In this document: positions 1 through 5,037 of the stretch, in pieces
Position numbering within the stretch: position 1 is the first letter of the stretch
How the letters are laid out: each line of letters starts with the position of its first letter
Assembly (NCBI GenBank): GCA_003168295.1
Contig: PMST01000221.1
Coordinates: 8,211 to 14,156 of the forward strand
Length of the DNA: 5,946 bases
Direction: 5' to 3'
Source: Actinomycetota bacterium
GTDB taxonomy: Bacteria; Actinomycetota; Actinomycetes; Streptosporangiales; Streptosporangiaceae
The notes under the pieces: model-generated
Seen by the model: the letters and a program-made list of their open reading frames with translations, nothing else
The model's database searches: none
Told to the model about the DNA's origin: nothing
Program-made: the position numbers and the translations under genes

Positions 1-830
1 GAGGCCTCGCCCGCCAGGTTGAAGTAGGCGTGGTCGGTCACGTTGGTGACCGTGTTGAGGTTCGAGGACTCGTTGGTCAGCTTGTAGTGAATCCCGAGCT
101 GGTCGGAGTTGTTCAGGGTGAAGGTGGTGACGTCCTTCAGCTCGGCCGGGTAGCCGGTGCACCCGTTCGGGCAGCCGGGCGATCCGGCGGCCGCGGCCTG
201 GTCGCCGTTGGGGCTGACCAGCGTGAGCTGGAGGCCGACGTAGCCGGAACCATGGACTTCCTGAGCCGCCCAGATGTGGTTGCCGAAGCCGACGAGCCCT
301 CCGTGCAGGCTGTTCCCGTTGTTGTTGATGGGCACGGTGTAGGTGACCGGCCCGACGCCCGGCTGGTCCAGGGTGAACTTGCCGTTGGCGATCCGGTTGC
401 CGTACCGGCCGATCAGCTCGCCGAAGTAGGGACCGCCATTCGAGGTGACCGGCGGGCTGTCGTAGGTGACGTAATCCTGCAGGGTCTTGAAGCCGAGAAG
501 GACATCGGCCTCAGAGCCGTTGGCGCCCGGTACGTTGATCTCCTGGAGGATCCCTCCGAAGGTGAGGATCTTCACGCTCATGCCCGCGGCGTTGCTGAGC
601 GTGTACCGGTACACCGCGGTTTCCTTGCCGGTGTACGGCTCGACAGTGGAGCCGAAGTACTGCTTGCTGATGGACAGGCCACCGTAACCACCGTGGGCCA
701 CCGCGGGCGCCTTGGTCGCCGCAGAAGCCTGGCTCGCGGCCAGTGATCCGCCGACGGCTATCGCGACCATGGCCGCCATCCCGAGGATGACCGGCCCGCG
801 AAGACGCCGCTGTCTTCCGATTCCGCGCAT
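1..830 (-). CDS. Secreted aldose 1-epimerase (galactose mutarotase), 3' part cut by window edge
   Basis: Interconverts alpha and beta anomers of aldoses such as galactose or glucose; this one is probably exported. 276 codons are visible, and the C-terminus with the catalytic Glu lies outside the window. Residues 1-37 form a signal peptide: basic RQRRLRG, a hydrophobic stretch at about 13-32, and an ASA cleavage site at 35-37. Family motifs follow in order: FGG (91-93), GRYGNRI (141-147), NSLHGG (173-178, His176 one of the two catalytic histidines) and DHAYFNLAG (266-274, His267 the other). An insert at about 212-224 holds CPNGC, whose two cysteines could form a disulfide outside the cell. The ATG at 830 is supported by AAAGGAG six bases upstream and by the signal peptide beginning right there. 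The gene is divergent from the thioesterase gene and has a LacI-type operator on its promoter. The family call is firm; the sugar is not known. Confidence 0.93.
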   Translation of the reverse strand, partial: MRGIGRQRRLRGPVILGMAAMVAIAVGGSLAASQASAATKAPAVAHGGYGGLSISKQYFGSTVEPYTGKETAVYRYTLSNAAGMSVKILTFGGILQEINVPGANGSEADVLLGFKTLQDYVTYDSPPVTSNGGPYFGELIGRYGNRIANGKFTLDQPGVGPVTYTVPINNNGNSLHGGLVGFGNHIWAAQEVHGSGYVGLQLTLVSPNGDQAAAAGSPGCPNGCTGYPAELKDVTTFTLNNSDQLGIHYKLTNESSNLNTVTNVTDHAYFNLAGEA

Positions 831-863
831 GCTGCGCTCCTTTCAGTAACAGGTTCCAAGGCG

Positions 864-892
864 ATTGTGAGCGTTAACAAGAGCGAAGTCAC
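864..892 (-). promoter_or_regulatory. Predicted sigma70-type promoter of the mutarotase gene
   Basis: Read on the minus strand, GTGACT (892-887) resembles a -35 box and CACAAT (869-864) a -10 box, each matching consensus at four of six bases, with a 17-bp spacer. Transcription would start near 857, leaving a leader of about 27 nt that holds the AAAGGAG ribosome site. The assignment is by eye; the overlap with the palindrome at 865-880 makes it more credible. Confidence 0.45.
865..880. promoter_or_regulatory. LacI-family operator, TTGTGAGCGTTAACAA
   Basis: A 16-bp imperfect palindrome with the central CG typical of LacI-family operators. The half-sites TTGTGAGC and TTGTTAAC agree at six of eight positions. 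It lies 34 bp upstream of the mutarotase start and covers the proposed -10 box and spacer, so a bound repressor would block transcription. LacI-family regulators commonly control sugar-use genes, which fits the target. The regulator itself is not in the window. The thioesterase gene on the other side starts 126 bp away and is a less likely target. Confidence 0.6.
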
Positions 893-1006
893 GCCTTATC
901 GCACAAAAAAATGGGGAAATCTGAGGCGATCGGCCGCGCCCCAGGTGGCAGGCCCGCGTGCGCACCCGTGGGAACCTTGACTGAGCAACCGACGCGGAGG
1001 TGCGGA

Positions 1007-1435
1007 TTGGACCAGGAGACCCTGGCGGCGATGGTGGCGATGACGATCGCCGAAGGCACGCTCGCCGACACGATGGGCATTGCCATCGTGTCGGCGTCCG
1101 CGGCCGAGGTCGTCGCGACCATGCCGGTGGCAGGCAACATCCAGCCGTTCGGCCTGCTGCACGGCGGCGCTTCCTGCGTGCTCGCTGAGACCGTCGGGTC
1201 CCTGGGCGCGGCCCTGCACGCGGGCCCGGGCCGGGCGGTGGTCGGCATCGAGATCAACGCGACGCACCACCGCGGCGCCCGCGACGGAGAGGTCACCGCG
1301 GTCGCCAGGCTGGCGCACGGCGGCCGGACCCTGGCCACCTACGACATCGTGATCTCCGACGCAAGTGGTCACCGGGTGTGCACGTCGCGGCTGACCTGCC
1401 TGATCAGAGACGGGGTGCCCGGCGCCGGGCGCTAG
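1007..1435 (+). CDS. PaaI/YdiI-type hotdog-fold acyl-CoA thioesterase
   Basis: A 142-residue single-domain hotdog thioesterase that hydrolyses an acyl-CoA (or other acyl thioester) in the cytoplasm. The TTG start at 1007 is chosen because GGAGGT (996-1001) sits five bases upstream and it gives the usual family length. The in-frame ATG at 911 would add 32 low-complexity residues and has no ribosome site. Numbered from TTG, the active-site block runs Q46-PFG-LLHGGA with His52, Gly53 and Gly54, followed by the expected catalytic Glu61 in LAET. GIEINATHHRGARDGEV (80-96) and the SRLT strand near the end match YdiI/MenI-like enzymes, which act on 1,4-dihydroxy-2-naphthoyl-CoA in menaquinone synthesis, and PaaI, which acts on phenylacetate-pathway CoA esters. 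The substrate cannot be decided here, as no menaquinone or phenylacetate genes are nearby. It stands alone, divergent from the mutarotase and convergent with pdtaR. Confidence 0.88.
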   Translation: MDQETLAAMVAMTIAEGTLADTMGIAIVSASAAEVVATMPVAGNIQPFGLLHGGASCVLAETVGSLGAALHAGPGRAVVGIEINATHHRGARDGEVTAVARLAHGGRTLATYDIVISDASGHRVCTSRLTCLIRDGVPGAGR

Positions 1436-1446
1436 CGGGCGCCGCT

Positions 1447-1476
1447 TTGCACCACGAGGCGGCAGGTCGCTAACGT
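1447..1476 (+). promoter_or_regulatory. Possible promoter for an intergenic transcript
   Basis: TTGCAC (1447-1452) and TAACGT (1471-1476) resemble -35 and -10 boxes with an 18-bp spacer. They lie just after the thioesterase stop codon and point into a region without a gene. The -10 fits the actinobacterial TANNNT pattern. Transcription would start near 1483, just before the inverted repeat at 1490-1556. Short matches like this arise by chance, so confidence is low. Confidence 0.25.
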
Positions 1477-1489
1477 GGTAAGGCGGGGC

Positions 1490-1556
1490 CCCGGGGGGTC
1501 CAAGTAGACAACGCGTCGGCCGGGGAAGGCAGACACGGCACCAACGGCCCCCCGGG
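1490..1556 (+). ncRNA. Candidate structured RNA or bidirectional terminator element
   Basis: CCCGGGGGGTC (1490-1500) pairs with GGCCCCCCGGG (1546-1556) over 11 bp with one G-U wobble. The intervening 45 nt contain a second hairpin: 1515-1521 with 1528-1534, six pairs around one G-A mismatch and a GGGGAA hexaloop. It lies between convergent genes and downstream of a possible promoter. It may be a small RNA, or simply a GC-rich stem stopping transcription from either side. I do not recognise a known RNA family. Confidence 0.25.
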
Positions 1557-1576
1557 TTCCTGCTGCACCGGATCGT

Positions 1577-1607
1577 CTGACCCCAGGCGGGATGAGCCCG
1601 CGGTCAG
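1577..1607 (-). terminator. Hairpin terminator over the pdtaR stop codon
   Basis: CTGACC (1577-1582) pairs with GGTCAG (1602-1607) and GCGGG (1587-1591) with CCCGC (1597-1601), leaving a 5-nt loop and a 4-nt bulge (1583-1586): 11 base pairs in all. On the minus strand the stem begins at the end of pdtaR and includes its TGA. There is no U-tract, as is common in actinobacterial terminators. It could also stop readthrough from the thioesterase side. Confidence 0.5.
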
Positions 1608-2209
1608 GGCTGCGGGGTCTCGGCGGGAACGCGCATGCTTCCCTCGATTACCGCTTCGGCTACCTTGCGCATCGTCAGACGGCGGTCCATCGACGTCTTC
1701 TGGATCCAGCGGAAGGCGTCCGGCTCGCTCAGCCCGTGCTGGGATTGGAGCAGGCCCTTGGCCCGGTCGAGCAGCTTGCGGACCTCCAGCCGCTCGCGCA
1801 GCGTGCCGATCTCCCCGTCAAGGGCGCGGATCTCGGCGAAGCGGCTGACCGCCATCTCGATAGCAGGCACCAGGTCGGCCTTGGTGAACGGCTTGACCAG
1901 GTAGGCCATCGCGCCCGCGTCGCGGGCCCGCTCCACCAGCTCGCGCTGCGAGAACGCGGTCAGGATGACAACGGGCGCGATCCTCTCCGCGGCGATCCGC
2001 TCGGCCGCGGAGATCCCGTCCAGGACCGGCATCTTGACGTCCAGGATGGCCAGATCCGGGCGCAGCGTCGTCACCTGCTCGATGGCCGACTCCCCGTCAC
2101 CCGCCTCGGCGACGACCGAGTAGCCTTCTTCTTCAAGCATTTCCTTAAGGTCGAGGCGGATCAGCGCTTCGTCCTCGGCGATGACAACACGCAACGGGTT
2201 CTGGCTCAC
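1604..2209 (-). CDS. pdtaR: PdtaR-type response regulator, receiver plus ANTAR RNA-binding domain
   Basis: A two-component response regulator acting on RNA rather than DNA. In mycobacteria its orthologue Rv1626 is phosphorylated by the histidine kinase PdtaS, and ANTAR proteins act as antiterminators at paired hairpins. The product is 201 residues, close to the 205 of Rv1626. The receiver covers about 6-120 with acidic pocket Glu12/Asp13, phosphoacceptor Asp57 (LDVKMP), Thr84 in LTAFSQR, and Lys106 in YLVKPF. A coiled linker at about 125-145 leads into the ANTAR domain at about 140-195 (RAKGLLQ, DAFRWIQ, DRRLTMRKVAEAVI). The GTG at 2209 is used because the only in-frame ATG (2308) lies inside the tRNA gene and would add 33 unrelated residues. 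GAAGG and TAGG lie upstream as weak ribosome sites; a leaderless start is also possible. No pdtaS is in the window. Stretches such as LTAFSQR-LVERARDAGAMAYLVKPF are nearly identical to Rv1626. Confidence 0.95.
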   Translation of the reverse strand: MSQNPLRVVIAEDEALIRLDLKEMLEEEGYSVVAEAGDGESAIEQVTTLRPDLAILDVKMPVLDGISAAERIAAERIAPVVILTAFSQRELVERARDAGAMAYLVKPFTKADLVPAIEMAVSRFAEIRALDGEIGTLRERLEVRKLLDRAKGLLQSQHGLSEPDAFRWIQKTSMDRRLTMRKVAEAVIEGSMRVPAETPQP

Positions 2210-2216
2210 GCAGACG

Positions 2217-2222
2217 AGCCTA
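2217..2222 (-). promoter_or_regulatory. Possible -10 box (TAGGCT) for leaderless pdtaR
   Basis: On the minus strand TAGGCT ends seven bases before the GTG start, the spacing that would put the first transcribed base at the start codon. The pattern fits TANNNT. No convincing -35 is visible 16-19 bp further upstream, so this is a weak call. Confidence 0.25.
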
Positions 2223-2281
2223 CCTTCACCAGGTAGATTGTCTTCCGTGCGGCTCCCCTGCTGGAAGCCGCGCCAAGGTAC

Positions 2282-2355
2282 GCCCCGGTATGCCAATTGG
2301 TAGAGCACGCGGCCTCAAAAACCGTGCAGTGTGGGTTCGAGTCCCACCCGGGGTA
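2282..2355 (+). tRNA. tRNA with CAA anticodon (Leu), short variable loop
   Basis: The 74-nt cloverleaf has an acceptor stem of seven pairs (2282-2288 with 2348-2354, including G1-U72), U8 and A9, a D-arm with G18G19, an anticodon loop CTCAAAA (2314-2320) giving CAA, a 5-nt variable loop (2326-2330), and a perfect five-pair T-stem (2331-2335 with 2343-2347) around TTCGAGT. A14, the A15-U48 Levitt pair and discriminator A73 (2355) are present. CCA is not encoded. Two C-A mismatches stand out: C13-A22 in the D-stem and C31-A39 in the anticodon stem; G27-U43 is a wobble. CAA normally belongs to leucine tRNAs, which have a long variable arm, so the isotype is uncertain. The gene is divergent from pdtaR and convergent with the PP2C gene at 2398. 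Confidence 0.8.
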
Positions 2356-2367
2356 CCGATGATCAGG

Positions 2368-2402
2368 GCTTTTCCGGCGGTCAGCGCTTTCCGGCGGTCA
2401 GG
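2368..2402. repeat. Tandem duplication over the stop codon of the downstream PP2C gene
   Basis: TTTCCGGCGGTCAG occurs at 2371-2384 and again at 2388-2401, a period of 17 bp. The surrounding units 2368-2385 and 2386-2402 differ by one T and the last base. The second copy contains the TGA of the phosphatase gene (2398-2400, minus strand), so the first copy is a downstream echo of the gene's 3' end. It lies between convergent tRNA and phosphatase genes. Confidence 0.85.
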
Positions 2403-3222
2403 GCGTCTCCGGGGCGTGGTACGGGATCAAGACTGCGGTGATGTTATCGGCGCCGCCCGCGTCCACGGCGAAGTTCACCATGTCCACGGCGGCGGCGAGC
2501 GGGTCGTCAAGCGCCTTCGGCAGCGCGAGCGCGGCCAGGTCCGCCGCTTCTGGCAGGTAATTCCACAGGCCGTCGGAACACACGAGCAGGGCCCCGGGGC
2601 CGGGTGGCGTGTACCTCTCGACGTGCGGCGCGCGGTCCGGGTCACTGGCCAGGTCCCCGCCCAGCCACCGGGTCAGCACGTGCGCGTGCGGCGAGGCCAG
2701 CGCCGCGGCCTGGTCGGCCAGCCCGGCCGCCACCATTCCCCCGGCCACCGAGTCGTCCTGGGTAAGCTGGCGGGACTCCGATTCCGGCTGCGCCAGCCAG
2801 TAGGCCCGGCTGTCGCCGAGCCAGCACAACGTGACCTCAGCGCCGCTCGCCACCGCGGAGACGAACGTGGTGGCCGACGTGTCGCCGGCGGGTTCGGCCA
2901 TGTCCGCGATCGCCTGGCGCGCGGCTTTCACCGAGGCCAGCGAGGCCGCGGCCAGATCATCTCCCGCCTGCACCGCGGCCATCAGCACTGGCAGCGCGGC
3001 CTGCACCGCGGCCTGGGACGCCTCATCGGGCCGGGCCGAAGAGGAGACGCCATCGCACACTACGGCTACCACCACCGGGCCGTTCGGTGACTGTTCCTCT
3101 GCGGCCAGCGCCATCGCGTCCTCGTTGCGGTGGTGCCGCAAGCCGCGGTCGCTGACGCCGGCCGCGGGACCGAGATTGACCTCTGCATGGTCCCGCGAGG
3201 ACGGGTTGTTGATCATGTGCAT
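2398..3222 (-). CDS. PP2C-family Ser/Thr protein phosphatase, short form
   Basis: A metal-dependent phosphatase (PPM/PP2C family) removing phosphate from serine or threonine of target proteins; cytoplasmic, with no membrane segment. The 274 residues are essentially one catalytic domain. Visible motifs are SDRGLRHHRNED (24-35), VVCDGVS with metal ligand Asp57-Gly58, SATT (116-119), LGDSRAYW (135-142), CSDGLWNY with Asp217, and GGADNITAV with Asp259-Asn260. All expected metal-binding acids are present, so it should be active. It is a clear paralogue of the phosphatase at 3808-4923 over the whole domain, including SRDHAEVNLG just before it, but lacks that protein's zinc ribbons. The ATG at 3222 has no good ribosome site. 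A second in-frame ATG at 3216 lies six bases after TAACGT and may be a leaderless start. The FHA gene lies 121 bp upstream on the same strand. Confidence 0.92.
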   Translation of the reverse strand: MHMINNPSSRDHAEVNLGPAAGVSDRGLRHHRNEDAMALAAEEQSPNGPVVVAVVCDGVSSSARPDEASQAAVQAALPVLMAAVQAGDDLAAASLASVKAARQAIADMAEPAGDTSATTFVSAVASGAEVTLCWLGDSRAYWLAQPESESRQLTQDDSVAGGMVAAGLADQAAALASPHAHVLTRWLGGDLASDPDRAPHVERYTPPGPGALLVCSDGLWNYLPEAADLAALALPKALDDPLAAAVDMVNFAVDAGGADNITAVLIPYHAPETP

Positions 3223-3228
3223 ACGTTA
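3223..3228 (-). promoter_or_regulatory. Possible -10 box (TAACGT) for leaderless phosphatase start
   Basis: On the minus strand TAACGT is followed by six bases and then the ATG at 3216, matching the arrangement of actinobacterial leaderless genes. It overlaps no ribosome site, and none is evident for either ATG. No clear -35 is seen. If correct, the protein starts at the third residue given for the phosphatase. Confidence 0.3.
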
Positions 3229-3249
3229 GTGCCTAGGGCTGGTCACCGA

Positions 3250-3268
3250 TATTGGCCGACGCCCAATA
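3250..3268. promoter_or_regulatory. Inverted repeat TATTGG-N7-CCAATA, possible operator
   Basis: A perfect 6-bp inverted repeat (3250-3255 with 3263-3268) in the 121-bp gap between the FHA and short phosphatase genes. It lies about 34-52 bp upstream of the possible transcription start at 3216, a position typical for an activator site. It could also be a small hairpin in a readthrough transcript. The AT-rich arms stand out in this GC-rich DNA. Confidence 0.35.
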
Positions 3269-3275
3269 CCTCGTC

Positions 3276-3295
3276 CGGAAAGCGAGAATTTTCCG
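3276..3295. repeat. Inverted repeat CGGAAA-N8-TTTCCG
   Basis: A perfect 6-bp inverted repeat (3276-3281 with 3290-3295), just beside the one at 3250-3268 and about 50 bp after the FHA stop codon. It may be a weak hairpin at the end of the FHA message or a second protein-binding site. There is no U-tract, so an intrinsic terminator is not convincing. Confidence 0.35.
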
Positions 3296-3322
3296 ATCCG
3301 GGCGCCATTGCGGCCACTGGGC

Positions 3323-3356
3323 TTCCTCATCTGCCGGACTTTCTCATCTGCCGGAC
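3323..3356. repeat. 17-bp tandem duplication over the FHA stop codon
   Basis: TTCCTCATCTGCCGGAC (3323-3339) is followed directly by TTTCTCATCTGCCGGAC (3340-3356), 16 of 17 bases identical. The second copy contains the FHA stop codon (3344-3346, minus strand) and the codons for its last residues. The period is not a multiple of three, but because the stop lies in the gene-proximal copy, the other copy is outside the coding region. Confidence 0.9.
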
Positions 3357-3811
3357 CGGTAATCATCTAGGTGATCGTCCCGGTGCACGGTGATCGCGGT
3401 CCAGGCGCCGAGATTAATGCGGTCTCCGTCCTGCAGCCTGACCTGGTCCCCGATCGCTATTTCGGCCCCGTTGACCAGCGTGCCGTTGGCCGACCCGGGA
3501 TCCAGCACGGCCCACTCGCCGGGCGGCACCGCGATCAGGACGGCGTGCAGGCGGCTGATCCCAGGATCGACGGGCGGACCGGACAGGTCAATCTCCGGCA
3601 CGAGGCCGCGGGAGGCGCTCCGCCGCCCGATCCGCATCTGGTTCCCGCGCAGCCGGAACCTCCAGCCGGCGCCGTAGCCGGGGAACGCGACCGCGGCGCC
3701 GCGGGTTCCGGCGACCTCTCGCACCCTTTCGTAGTAAGCGCGGTCCGGACCGATCACCGCGCTCCAGGTGGCCTGGGAGTAAGGGAACGAGGACGGCGCC
3801 TGCGGGGTCAT
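3344..3811 (-). CDS. FHA-domain phosphothreonine-binding protein
   Basis: A 155-residue cytoplasmic protein with one forkhead-associated domain, a module that binds phosphothreonine peptides. The FHA domain covers about 50-143: MRIGRRS (59-65, Arg63), a SRLHA loop (86-90), LDPGSANGTLVNG (103-115, with Asn114-Gly115) and DGDRINLGAWTAITV at the end; all conserved positions are kept. Residues 1-48 (WSAVIGPDRAYYERV and a proline-rich start) are a separate conserved-looking segment seen in actinobacterial FHA proteins linked to PP2C genes. It lacks the N-terminal ETT-type phosphorylation motif of GarA/OdhI. Its ATG overlaps the stop of the zinc-ribbon phosphatase as ATGA and has no ribosome site, so translation is probably coupled. 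It likely brings the phosphatases or a missing kinase to phosphorylated partners. A 17-bp duplication covers its stop codon. Confidence 0.92.
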   Translation of the reverse strand: MTPQAPSSFPYSQATWSAVIGPDRAYYERVREVAGTRGAAVAFPGYGAGWRFRLRGNQMRIGRRSASRGLVPEIDLSGPPVDPGISRLHAVLIAVPPGEWAVLDPGSANGTLVNGAEIAIGDQVRLQDGDRINLGAWTAITVHRDDHLDDYRSGR

Positions 3812-4923
3812 GCGTGCTCTGCGGAGTACTGGCCGGCATCGGCGACCAAGCCGGCTTGGGTCATGTTGGAATCCTCCTCGGCCGCCGTCGTGGGCCTAGC
3901 CAGCGGAAAAGGTGCTAGCACCACGGTGATGTTGTCCATGCCGCCAGCCTCAAGGGCGAACGCCAGCAGCGCGCTGGCCGCGCCGAGCGGGTCGGTGAAC
4001 GCGGCCGGGAGCGCGAGCTTGGCCAGGCCCTCCGCGTCGGGCCGGTAGTTCCACAGCCCGTCCGAGCAGATCAGCACGACACCGGGTCCGGGCGGCTCGA
4101 ACCGCACGACATGCGCCTGCGGATCGGCGACGTCCGCGCCGAGCCAGCGGGTGATCACATGGGCCTGCGGCGACGCCATGGCGTCAGCCTCGGACAGATC
4201 GCCCCGGGCGACCAGTTCCTCGGCGAGTGAGTCGTCGGCGGTCAGGCGCCTGGGTTCGGAGTCGGTCGCGAGCCAGTACGCGCGGCTGTCGCCGAGCCAG
4301 CACACAGTCACCGCCTCGCCGCTGATGGCCGCCGATATATACGTGGCCGACGGTGCCTGCGCCGACGAGCCCAGGCTGGTCAAGGCCAGGTGAGCCTGGC
4401 CCACCGCGGCGAGGGACGCTTCGGTGGGGTCATCACCGCGCCGCATCGACGTCAGCAGCATCCGCACCGCCGCCTGCGTCCCGGCCAGCGACGCCTCGTC
4501 CGACCGGGGCGAGGTGGACACGCCATCGCAGACCACCGCGACCGCGACCGGGCCCGCCTGCGTTTGCGCCGTGGCGAACGCCATCGCGTCCTCGTTACGG
4601 GAATGCCGCAGGCCGCGGTCGGTCACGCCGGCCAGCCATCCGAGGTCGAGTTCGACATGGTCGCGGCCGGAGGGAACCTGGCGACCGCACGATTCGCAGC
4701 GGCCGTCCGCACTGATCGCACCCGGCGAGGCCGAGGGGTCCACCGAGCACACCGGGCACTGCGCCACGTACCCGGGCGGGCTCGGGTCAGTCTCTGGCAG
4801 GCGCGGGTCGGCCGCGGCCAGCTCGGTCCCGCAGGACTCGCAGAAGCTGTCCGCGGCGCCGACCGGCTCGCCGCAGGACGGGCAGCTCACGCCCAGCGCG
4901 CCACCCAGGGGTCCGGCCGTCAT
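3808..4923 (-). CDS. PP2C-family phosphatase with two N-terminal zinc ribbons
   Basis: A 371-residue Ser/Thr protein phosphatase. Two zinc-ribbon modules open the protein: Cys14/Cys17 with Cys28/Cys31 (CPSC, CESC) and Cys56/Cys59 with Cys76/Cys79 (CPVC, CESC), joined by a proline-rich linker. Such ribbons usually mediate protein contacts. The PP2C domain follows at about 97-338: DRGLRHSRNED (102-112), VVCDGVS with Asp133-Gly134, LGDSRAYW with Asp212, CSDGLWNY with Asp288, and GGMDNITVV with Asp330-Asn331. All metal ligands are present, so it should be active. A 33-residue tail (339-371) has no recognisable motif. The ATG at 4923 has only a weak GGGA seven bases upstream, but the first cysteine pair so close to it supports the start. 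The gene begins 114 bp after gltD, same strand, and overlaps the FHA gene by 4 bp. Its catalytic domain is a paralogue of the one at 2398-3222. Confidence 0.93.
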   Translation of the reverse strand: MTAGPLGGALGVSCPSCGEPVGAADSFCESCGTELAAADPRLPETDPSPPGYVAQCPVCSVDPSASPGAISADGRCESCGRQVPSGRDHVELDLGWLAGVTDRGLRHSRNEDAMAFATAQTQAGPVAVAVVCDGVSTSPRSDEASLAGTQAAVRMLLTSMRRGDDPTEASLAAVGQAHLALTSLGSSAQAPSATYISAAISGEAVTVCWLGDSRAYWLATDSEPRRLTADDSLAEELVARGDLSEADAMASPQAHVITRWLGADVADPQAHVVRFEPPGPGVVLICSDGLWNYRPDAEGLAKLALPAAFTDPLGAASALLAFALEAGGMDNITVVLAPFPLARPTTAAEEDSNMTQAGLVADAGQYSAEHA

Positions 4924-4982
4924 GGCCGCGTCCCGGTAATCCCCGTCACCGCGATACTCCTGGTCCCTGAAGTGTGCCCGTG

Positions 4983-5033
4983 GCTGCCCGCAATTTCCGA
5001 ACCGCTATGGGTAAACGCGGATCGTCGGGCAGC
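4983..5033 (-). terminator. Stem-loop after gltD
   Basis: GCTGCCCG (4983-4990) pairs perfectly with CGGGCAGC (5026-5033), and inside it CCGC (5002-5005) pairs with GCGG (5017-5020) around an 11-nt loop. It starts five bases after the gltD stop codon and lies wholly in the 114-bp gap before the zinc-ribbon phosphatase gene. The likely role is termination or attenuation of the gltD message. No U-tract follows, so some readthrough into the phosphatase-FHA genes is possible. Confidence 0.45.
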
Positions 5034-5037
5034 GAGT

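Noticed and set aside
30..746. Long plus-strand reading frame opposite the mutarotase gene
   Set aside because: It is antisense to a gene with clear family motifs, its predicted product is Val/Gly/Arg-rich without a domain, and no ribosome site precedes it. It is a GC-rich shadow frame.
911..1006. N-terminal extension of the thioesterase from the ATG at 911
   Set aside because: No ribosome site precedes it, the 32 added residues resemble no part of the family, and the TTG at 1007 has GGAGGT at ideal spacing.
1490..1556. 6C RNA motif suggested by the runs of six cytosines
   Set aside because: In 6C RNA the C-runs occur in the loops of two hairpins. Here the C6 run is paired with a G6 run in one stem on the same strand.
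1515..1607. Paired hairpins as an ANTAR target for PdtaR
   Set aside because: Known ANTAR targets have two adjacent hexaloops with A first and G fourth. Here one loop is GGGGAA and the next hairpin has a 5-nt loop, so the pattern does not fit.
2210..2308. N-terminal extension of PdtaR from the ATG at 2308
   Set aside because: It would run through the 5' part of the tRNA gene, and the extra residues do not match PdtaR orthologues. The GTG at 2209 gives the normal length.
2282..2402. tRNA 3' end with nearby repeats as an integration site
   Set aside because: The repeats do not copy the tRNA 3' end, and no integrase or mobile gene is present.
2290..3090. Plus-strand frame overlapping the tRNA and the short phosphatase gene
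   Set aside because: Antisense to a PP2C with all catalytic motifs and starting inside a tRNA; the product is Arg/Gly-rich with no domain.
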